Assembly: GCF_018320785.1 (NCBI RefSeq)
Contig: NC_054879.1
Coordinates: forward strand, 43,762,698 to 43,826,697
Reading direction: 5' to 3'
Source: Cheilinus undulatus
Lineage: Eukaryota; Chordata; Actinopteri; Labriformes; Labridae
Length of the DNA: 64,000 bases
Shown: positions 56,701 through 64,000 of the stretch, piece by piece
Numbering within the stretch: position 1 is the first letter of the stretch
Layout of the letters: each line of letters starts with the position of its first letter
Made by a program: the position numbers and the translations under genes
Notes under the pieces: generated by a model
Database searches by the model: none
The model's input: only the letters and a program-made list of their open reading frames with translations
Told to the model about the DNA's origin: nothing

Positions 56701-59700
56701 AAGTTTGAAATAAACAGTACAAAAAATTCTCAAATCAGCTAACTGATGGGGAAAGAACAAAGACAGGGTTGGATCTAGACCAGCAGTTCTGAACTCGTTT
56801 ACCTTCAGGTCACCACCTCCATAATAACAAATCATGACCCAAATTATGTAATTTTTTTCAATAGTCGCCAAATATTTTTCTCAGAATATGCTACGTTCTA
56901 TGCAGGCTAATATCTTCACTTATTTCTTGACTACATATTCGTCCTGTTTTTGTCTCAGTGACTCCTAGAACACATATTCCAAGCTTCTAAATGGGGAAAT
57001 ACAGACAATGTTATCCTCTTCCCATGGTGAGAGGTATTTTTTATCAGCTTTCTATCCACTTCTGCAAGGAGAACTTCCTTAAATTGTATATTTACAGATA
57101 TACAGACATCAGTTACATATGCAAGTGGAAACTAGACAAATATCAGATCATACTTTGTGATCTTGGGGTGATCAACAAGTCTGTAAGAAGGGCTCAGGCC
57201 ACCCTTGGCCACCCCTAAGGTTTGCCCATAATGAAAGCAGTGCTTTAACCCTCAGAGCTCACAGCTACTGTATTCCTTCACCATCATGTCTCACCTGGAC
57301 TTCTTGTCTTAAAAAGCTTGTAAAACATCAACCCTGTGGTGTATAGTCAAGCTCTGTACATGCTTTTTTTCAGGACAACCTGGGCTATAAGAATATATCT
57401 ACTACAGTAATGTCACTGGAATTTAAAAAAACAACAACAAAAAAGTTATAGGATACTAAAAACAAAAGAAAAATGAATCGGAAATTGAAACGTGCTGATT
57501 TTTATTGATAACACAAACATTCTGTGACTAAGGTTTTCTAAACATCTACACATACAAAAAAAAAAAATCCATGCACTTTTTGCAGTTAGATTAATTCGTG
57601 CCATTCCTCAAAGCAGTAGAGACGCAAAAGCTTGCCTTTGGTCGACAGCCTCTCCCATAATGCATTGCAGAAAACAATATGGCAATGCCCAGGCAGAAAG
57701 CCAAAGTCAGTGATGGAAAATGAATTAAAAATGGATAAAATGGCGCTTATTATTGGATGTAACGATGTGGATTTCATCTTTCAAGACCCCGAAAAGTCAC
57801 CAAAGTTCTGGGCTTGCTAGAACTGCGTTCTTTAGGGCTACAAAGGCAAACAAACGACAGCAAGGCCAGCTTTCAGAGGAAAAAGAGTGTCTATGACCTA
57901 TGGTTCAAAAGCTATTAATGTTTTTATAAACTTGTAACTTCTTGTTGTATACGACAACGCCAACCTCACAGACCCTGGAAAGTCAGCATAGTTCCACTAG
58001 ACAATGTTCTATAAGAGCTACAAATGCATGGGGAACATAATTAGAAAGACACAATGGAGAGCTTTCATAGGAAAAAACAAGTTAGTGTCTACAACCTGTG
58101 GTTCAAAAGTTACCAAGCAATTTCCAAAGGTGTGTCCGTGCCAGGTGAGCTCTAAGGGTTAAGGTGGTTTAACGATAGACGAACAAAATTTAACTGCTAT
58201 TTCATGATCCTATCGAATAGATTAATGGCATAGAATAGAAAAACAATGTAGTAAAATAAAAATTGGAGTAAAGCACAGTACTTACTAAGTCCCTTTGTTG
58301 TGTTTTACAACTAAAAATGTACATTCATCTCTATTTTTCCACTGACAAAATCAAAATAACTGACTTGATATCCAGGATGCAGTCATGCTGCATGGGAAAG
58401 CATTTCTCTATCACAGTGTTACTCAACCCTGCCCCACCAAAGAGCCAAATTGTTGACAAATGCCTTAGGAAGAGTCACAATGTAAGTGGTGAAGAGTGGC
58501 AAAAACTGATTAAAGTGGCAGTAAAAATAAGTACAAGGTGGCCAATAATAGTCAAATAGTGGCAAAAAAGAGGCAACAAGGGGCAAAAAGGGGCAAAGTA
58601 GGCATAAAATGGCAAAAAAAGTGGGTGAAAAGTGAAAAAAAAAACAGGGAGAGAAAATGGCAGAATAGGGCAGTAAGTGGCAAAAATGGGTGAGAAGTTA
58701 CCAAAAAATGAGTTACAGGTGGAAAAAATGGCCAAAAAGCAGCAAAAACATGGCAAAAAATTTGTGTAAAAGTGACTAAAATTGGCAAAAAGCAGCAAAG
58801 AGTGGCATTCAATGGCAAAATGCAGCTTAAATTGGTGAAAGTGGCAAAAAGGCAAAAAAAGGCAAAAAAAACTCAAATAGCAAAAAGAAGGATAAAAGAG
58901 GCAAAAAAACTGGTGGCAAAATAGATAGAAGAGTTAAGATAGATAGATAGATAGAAGTAGTTAAAATGGGCAAAGGAGATGGCAAAAGTGGGCTTAAAGC
59001 AGTAAAAATGGATTAAAAGTAGCAAAAAAAAATTTTAAAAAGCAAAAAATTGCAAATAAGGGCAGTGGAAATGTACACAAAAAATAAAAGGTTGAAAATT
59101 AAAGCCAACTGTATTAATATGTGGATTTAAACTGATTAATGTGACCTGCAATGGATAATTTCTGAGGTCATAATTTCCCTTTATAAAGGTTTTTTGGGGA
59201 ATAATATTTCAAATGAAGACATAAAAGAGCCATAAATCATCACAAAAGAGCCACATGTTGAGTATCACTGCTCTATCACATCTACAGTAATGTTTCAGCT
59301 TAAAGCATCAAGCACTGATCCAAAGAAGTGTCATAAAAAGAAAGGAGTATGAAGAGGAATGGAGTAATGATGCAAGATAGAGAATGAAAGCAGGCAGAGA
59401 GTGTGCGGGGAGAACATACTGGAGTTGGCAGGGGATGCAGAGGACCTCCTCAGTGTAGAGCTGTGCATGAAAAAACTGAAAGGAGAAACAAAAAACAGAC
59501 AACATGCCAACAGTCAACAAAGAGATGACAGAGTGAAGGCAAACACAGCGTGGCATCATGGGAGGCTGCTGAGTGCAGTGTGATGTGGAGAAGGGAGAGC
59601 TGGGGATGGACTGAAGACAGGAGAAAGATCATGCATGCAAAGTAAGACAAAATCAGCCAAGAGTGGAGGCATTTTGATGACAAAACAGAAAAGAGGTGAA

Positions 59701-60581
59701 GGTAGCGATTTAAGAATGTTTGCACCAACTGATCGTGAATCTCAGTTCTTACAAACATTGAACAAGAAGGACATTTTGAAGCTTAATGCCTCATGCCATA
59801 CGTGACTCTAACGACCTGTAGTTTTCTAAGGATGCTATGCGATGAAAATGATATGTATTTTTAGTTTTAAATGTTGGATTCCTTATAAAAATGGGCCTGA
59901 AGGATCATCAATAACTCAAGAAATTCTATTACACTTCCATGTAACAGAAGTATAAAACTTGTCAGAATTGAATTCATACACAAAATCAAATTAAAGCCTG
60001 ACCAAGGAAAGAGTTTTAACATCCTAATCTTGAAAAAAGAATCCTTTTAAGCCTTGAACTACTTTGTTCTCATACTTGAGCTGAAATAGTGACTAGTGAG
60101 TGAGTTTACACTAAGGTGAAGAGCAAATATTCAGAGACTAAACACTGCAGAGTCATGTTGACAATCCAAAAACGGATAGACAGTCAGCCAAAGATAATGT
60201 CTTCCCCATGACGCTGCTTCTTACAGTGACACAAACAAACTGAAATGTTCTGCTGTCCTCGAACTAAATGAATCGTCTTTTAGCTGGGTTAAGTTTGAAC
60301 AAATATTATTCTGAAGGCATGAGGTACGTTTATGAGGCTTGCAGGCATTCTTACCTTCCTCCTGATGTCTGTGAACTGGGAGAAGAGTAAGGACAGGTAG
60401 AAAGAGAGCTCCAGGATGTAGTAGTAATGGATGTCCACAGTCAGCGGCTGCATGAACATAGAGAAAAGTTCAAATAAGATCTAGAGACGTCTTGTAAGCA
60501 TCCTTGATAGTCAGTGGAGTGTACTTTTACCTGATAGGGGTAGTTGTACCAGCACTCTTTAGTGTTCCAAAGCCATGGAGT
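50725..60581 (-). CDS. cers6: ceramide synthase 6, 3' part
   Basis: ER-membrane sphinganine N-acyltransferase; mammalian CERS6 prefers C14-C16 acyl-CoA. Seven exons (minus): 60581-60531, 60447-60355, 55497-55369, 55118-55012, 53727-53571, 53401-53378, 50883-50725, together 239 residues with all phases matching; exons for roughly the first third (including the Hox-like region) lie beyond the right edge. The TLC/Lag1p domain is visible: [57 protein letters not shown] with the paired His, and [11 protein letters not shown]. The acidic C-tail [14 protein letters not shown] is a likely CK2 target. The end, GALYPDEH, differs from human. cers6 rather than cers5 is chosen by synteny with nostrin and by similarity. 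The introns carry many repeats. Confidence 0.94.
51770..52990. repeat. GCTAACAGGCTTT minisatellite, 53-bp core
   Basis: Degenerate units with ATGCTAACAGGCTTTTGTATT and TTAGCATAGCCACA recur across the tract. At 52649, 52702, 52755 and 52808 an almost exact 53-bp unit repeats four times. It lies in the last cers6 intron. Confidence 0.88.
53378..53401 (-). other. cers6: 24-nt cers6 microexon (VGKWNPLH)
   Basis: Minus strand CTCCAAG|GTGGGAAAATGG..CCATTACAT|GTAAGT. It encodes VGKWNPLH in phase 0 between SRGK and VSKDD. Skipping it also keeps the frame. I recall a human CERS6 isoform difference of eight residues (AGKWNPLH) at this site. Confidence 0.85.
56107..56622. mobile_element. TTAA-type element, copy 4, full length
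   Basis: TTAA on both sides (56103-56106, 56623-56626), with ends TGTCACATATTTAACCCG and TTTTGCATCATATATGACCT. At 516 bp this is the cleanest copy of the family. No coding capacity. It lies in the large cers6 intron; 56627-57244 holds nothing recognised. Confidence 0.88.
57249..58158. mobile_element. piggyBac-like miniature element
   Basis: TTAA duplication (57245-57248, 58159-58162) around CCCTCAGAGCTCAC and GTGAGCTCTAAGGG. TTAA plus CCCT ends are the piggyBac pattern. The interior (910 bp) is non-coding, with two related halves (GTGTCTATGACCTATGGTTC near 57885; GTGTCTACAACCTGTGGTTC near 58087). Confidence 0.83.
58414..59270. mobile_element. hAT miniature, GTGGCAAAAA family
   Basis: Perfect 8-bp duplication CTCTATCA (58406-58413, 59271-59278) around CAGTGTTACTCAACCCTG and TTGAGTATCACTG. 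The interior is an array of degenerate GTGGCAAAAATGG units. It is the inverted counterpart of 19415-20171. From 59279 to 60354 nothing was recognised. Confidence 0.9.
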
Positions 60582-60850
60582 CTGCAGGAAAGGAGAAGAG
60601 GAGTTTTAATTTTTTAACCCAAAAGAAACTACTAAAAATATCTCAAATTTGATCAAAGGATTATGAGTTAGAGACAAGGTTTATGTAACTGACATAAACC
60701 TCCCATAGACGGTGTTTGGGAAAGGGCAGGGGCTTTGAAAAAACAATCGGAGGGTGATTGGATGAAAGTTCTGTCTGTCACATCTTTACGGACCAATCAG
60801 AGCAACAAAACATGTGATGCAGCCGCTACCAAGGAGTAAACTCCATAGAG

Positions 60851-61907
60851 TGGGGTTTTCAACCTTTTCAGCCCTCAACAAAATAAAGGCGCCAGAGACC
60901 GAGGATCCCCACTGTACCTGGAGGTGGTTGAACACAGCCATGCATATTCAAGAATAGTGCAGACAAGGCTGTCCATAAGGGGGGTATTTTATATTTATTT
61001 ACGTGAATAATAACCGCTCTTATCAACAAGACAAATATCTTTATTTGTTCATTTGTGTAGTGAAATAAAAATAACTTTTGTTACAAACATAATTGAAATG
61101 GGTTAAAATTGCTAAATTTGGTTAATAATGGCAAAAAAATGATGGAAAAGGTGGTGAAATTAGATTTCTAAAGAATAAACGGTGCTTAACAAATTTATTA
61201 GACCACCACCCAAAGTAAGGTTTATGCCACAGCTGCCCTAAATTAACAGCATTGGTAATTACCAAAATCATTTTTTATGTTTCTGCAATGGTTAATACAC
61301 CAATATGTAGAAGCTCTTTATCCAAAATGAAATTTTTAATGCTAAAATAGAATTATTATTGTTATCCATGAATTTTCAAATTTACAAATTTAATGTATAA
61401 TGTATATATAAAATGTATAAAAAGGTGACTTCAGTTTGAAATTCCTCATTCCTGTTCAAAATGGTAAAACGTGGAGAGCTGACTGAAAATGAAAGAGTCC
61501 ACATTAAAGCACTTCATCATGCTGGATGGCAAAAATTGGTTAACTGTGGTTAAAATGTTTGTAAAAAGTGATGGATAGAGGCAACAATGGCTCAACAGAG
61601 GCAATTTAAGGCAGAAGGTGGCAAGAATTGGTTTAGAAGTGGCAAAAACAGGCAGAAAAAGTGATGGAAAGGGTTTAAAATGGACAAACATGGGTTTTAA
61701 GTGGCAAAAATGCTCTAAAATGGGAGAAATTAGTGTTAAAAGGTGATGAAAAAAGGTTGACATTCGCTAAAATTGATGTAAAGTGGCAACAGTGTAATTT
61801 GAAAATATTCTTTGTTTTTTTTTAAAGCATCTGGTGAGCCCCTCAGAGTGTCTCGCAACCCCCAAAGGGGGTCCGACCCCAAGGTTGAGAACCACTGCCA
61901 TAGAGAA
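60851..61907. mobile_element. hAT element inside the split repeat
   Basis: Perfect 8-bp duplication CCATAGAG (60843-60850, 61908-61915). The right end GGTTGAGAACCACTG is a Charlie-type terminus; the left starts TGGGGTTTTCAACC, missing the outer CAG. The interior holds GGCAAAAATTGG-type units and a Tc1-like fragment (61178-61529). Confidence 0.88.
61178..61529 (+). mobile_element. Tc1-like fragment nested in hAT
   Basis: Starts CGGTGCTTAACAAATTTATT, as in 24932-25455 in the other orientation, and runs through an ATG at 61459 reading MVKRGELTENERVHIKALHH. It breaks off at CATGCTGGATGG with no right terminus. Confidence 0.8.
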
Positions 61908-62252
61908 CTGCATAACGCGAACCATGGCGACTGTAGACGTGTCAGTAAACAACTTTTGTCATTTTTTTAAAGAAAACAAATAACTGCTGTTCTTTGTTTG
62001 CCTTTTAATGAAGAAATGTCATCAAGTTCTGATAAAACTGGCGCTTTAGCAGCATCCACGCTAATCTCTTCCGCCATAATTGCCCCGGCCTCTTGTTGCT
62101 GCTTGCTTACGTCACGACTCCGCCACACCCTCTTACTCCTAATCAGTCCTGTTGCTTTCTAACTGGGCCTGAACTGTTCAGATGGGAGTTTTACAAGATG
62201 GATTCGCCAGTGAGGAACACGGAAACGGGCGTAGCCATCTGCTTTGCAAGGT

Positions 62253-62981
62253 TAATACTTAAGTCAAATTTACATTAAAAACTCAATCTGGAAATGAGTC
62301 AGACTTTTATCTGTCTTTCCCTGATAAAATGCTGCATTTTCTTTCATAAAAATGCAATAAAGATAAGATATTTACACTAATGGGCATTCAATAGAACCTA
62401 GAAGACGCAGACTCCATTATGGACAAAATCAATGCAGTGCTACGATGCTCCCACACATACAGCTGGAGTTCAATTCAACATTTTCTCATCATCAAGACCT
62501 GACACATGAATATCAATGTGCCCGCTCTAAAAAGAATAATTCCCTTAATGGATTCTGAATGAAATCAGAGCGGTTTCTAAAATACTGACTCAGTGTTCTA
62601 AGAGCGATTGTTACAATGCATACTTCCACATAAGAAGGAACCAGAGGGCTTTCATCCTCTTATGAGTAATGCTATAATGGCATCTCGCTGACGAGTGCGA
62701 TGGTAACGGTGATACATAGGAATGTGCTATGAGCAAACAGTGACCCATCACTGTAACTGAGTTTAAGACTCCTGCACTCCTCTCCAGACCTGCTGCTCTA
62801 TTAATAAACCCCACAGAGAGCAGAGCCTGCAGCCAAGATTGTCAAGGAATGAACTATTTTCACAAAGTGCTTTGTCATCCAACTTGGTGTCCTCTGATAT
62901 TTGTATTTATGCTGCTGTCAAAGCTATGGCTCAATTGAATGCTTAAATGTCCCAATTAATATGAAACATATTCATCTGCAT
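62253..62981. other. intronic or upstream DNA of cers6, no feature seen
   Basis: No cers6 exon could be found here in either phase, and no repeat with definable ends. Confidence 0.5.
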
Positions 62982-63085
62982 CAGGGGTTACTAAACTTTC
63001 CAGCCCATGACTCCCCACTGTCCCCGGAGGTGGTTAAAGTATACATTATTAAACACAGCCATGCATACTGGCTAATAGACCTTTC
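62982..63085. mobile_element. hAT end fragment
   Basis: CAGGGGTTACTAAACTTTCC followed by CCCCGGAGGTGGTTAAAGT and AACACAGCCATGCAT matches the left end of 60851-61907. The rest is missing. Confidence 0.65.
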
Positions 63086-63392
63086 CCAACAACATAGAAC
63101 ACAGCAGCCTCAAAGACCTATTTTTCATACAGTAATTCATCTGAATGTTGATGTCGAGCATACAGCCTTAGTCATGGCAGACTATTCAGTAAAGCACTGC
63201 CTCGTCACCTTACAACCAGCTGATTTACTCCAAGCATGCTATTGGCTGATCGCACTCATGCTGCCATATTTAAACTGCTATAGCCTGGCTACACTTTGCT
63301 CCCTCTGCAAGCCACTTTTGCAACCCTCCTCCACCCCAGCTCCTCCTTTATTCTACCTCTGACTTAATCAATGTCATTCTGTTGTCACTAAT

Positions 63393-64000
63393 ACTCCTTT
63401 CCCACTGGCCAAAAAACCCATTTAAATACGCTAACAATCTGCTCCTGTCGGCAGTGGGAAAGGCTCTAATCGGCATTCAGTCCCGCGTCAACTGACCCTG
63501 CAATGGACACGGGTTTTTATCGGCTCACCTCCGATTGGCTCCAGTGGGAACGTCACACCCAACACCACGGGTGAACGCGGGATGACTTTGGCGTAACGCG
63601 CCTACGTCATAATATCGCGCCTGTAACTTGGGGCAACAAAAGGACACTGGTAGCTAAGGGACGAGCATTGTTGTCTCCTCTGTCTGTAACTTCGGCGTCT
63701 CTTGGCCATCTCAGCAACAAATTCCATCCGACTTGATAACATCAGCCCTCGAATGTTGTTCAGTCTGCACTGAGTTTGAAAGAGGGACAAAAGTACAAAG
63801 TACGGATAACAGTTGACCACCATGTCCATGGCTTGCATGCTTCTTTCCATTGTTTACCTAGCTGTGTTTCGGCACGCTGATGAAGCACCAGAGAAAAAAA
63901 AAAACAGCCACGCATCTCACCTCTGGCGATCAGACCCGGGTCTGCCGGCAATGGGAAAGGAGTCACTTGCTGATTGTTAGCGGGTGTACCCACGTTTAAA
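63393..64000. mobile_element. inverted-repeat DNA element cut by the window edge
   Basis: ACTCCTTTCCCACTGGCC at the left is repeated inverted as GGCAATGGGAAAGGAGT near 63951-63967. TTTAAATACGCTAACAATC (63422-63440) pairs with GATTGTTAGCGGG..GTTTAAA at 63972-64000. The pairing shows that the true right end lies beyond 64000. A minus-strand open frame (63850-63602) has no similarity I recognise. PIF/Harbinger is possible but unproven. Confidence 0.65.

Larger units (their letters stand above)
60708..62252 (+). repeat. hairpin-ended dispersed repeat, copy C, split
   Basis: The halves 60708-60850 and 61908-62252 together match copy B (47935-48386). The split is the hAT insertion 60851-61907. The end has the hairpin GATGGATTCGCC / GGGCGTAGCCATC. 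Confidence 0.8.

Noticed and set aside
63602-63850. 82-codon minus-strand frame as a host gene
   Set aside because: It lies between the inverted repeats of a DNA element, has no splice support and no recognised domain.
61446-64000. further 5' exons of cers6
   Set aside because: I searched the minus strand for the coding sequence that should precede TPWLWNT (the RFSFYLYVFTYG region and the Hox-like segment) and found none; they must lie beyond the window.
1-64000. CRISPR arrays, operons, riboswitches or prokaryotic genes
   Set aside because: None seen; the window is spliced vertebrate DNA throughout.

Overview
This is a vertebrate, almost certainly teleost fish, nuclear window. Five multi-exon genes have clear human counterparts, and the introns are full of fish-type repeats: Tc1/mariner elements, hAT miniatures with 8-bp target duplications, TTAA-flanked elements, tRNA-derived SINEs and a Tx1/L1-type LINE. 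I assembled exons by reading both strands for splice sites, phase and protein similarity known from memory. No database was searched.

Layout. 1-2200: repeat-rich 5' flank. 2.2-21.7 kb (+): abcb11, the bile salt export pump, complete in 26 coding exons (1303 aa). 21.7-26.9 kb: AT-rich intergenic DNA with repeats. 28.4-27.0 kb (-): g6pc2, an islet-type glucose-6-phosphatase catalytic subunit, complete (358 aa, 5 exons). 29.2-35.8 kb (+): spc25, an Ndc80-complex kinetochore subunit, complete (237 aa, 6 coding exons). 47.2-37.0 kb (-): nostrin, an F-BAR/SH3 adaptor, complete (549 aa, 16 coding exons). 60.6-50.7 kb (-): the 3' seven exons of cers6 (ceramide synthase 6); its 5' exons lie beyond the right edge. 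Gene order and relative orientation match the human 2q block CERS6-NOSTRIN-SPC25-G6PC2-ABCB11, read in reverse.

The genes do not form one pathway; they are a conserved neighbourhood. g6pc2 and spc25 are head to head about 0.9 kb apart, spc25 and nostrin are tail to tail, and nostrin and cers6 point the same way. None of the four complete coding sequences shows a frameshift or premature stop.

The most striking non-genic structure is a nearly perfect 1.43-kb palindrome in abcb11 intron 11, which would be transcribed as a hairpin of about 0.5 kb. Other notable points: nested transposons dated by intact duplications (one stack three levels deep), a GC-AG intron in nostrin, a 13-nt microexon in abcb11, a 24-nt microexon in cers6, a CDE/CHR-like cell-cycle promoter element at spc25, and two abcb11 splice acceptors with unusual upstream sequence. 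I found no evidence of a wholly new gene system.
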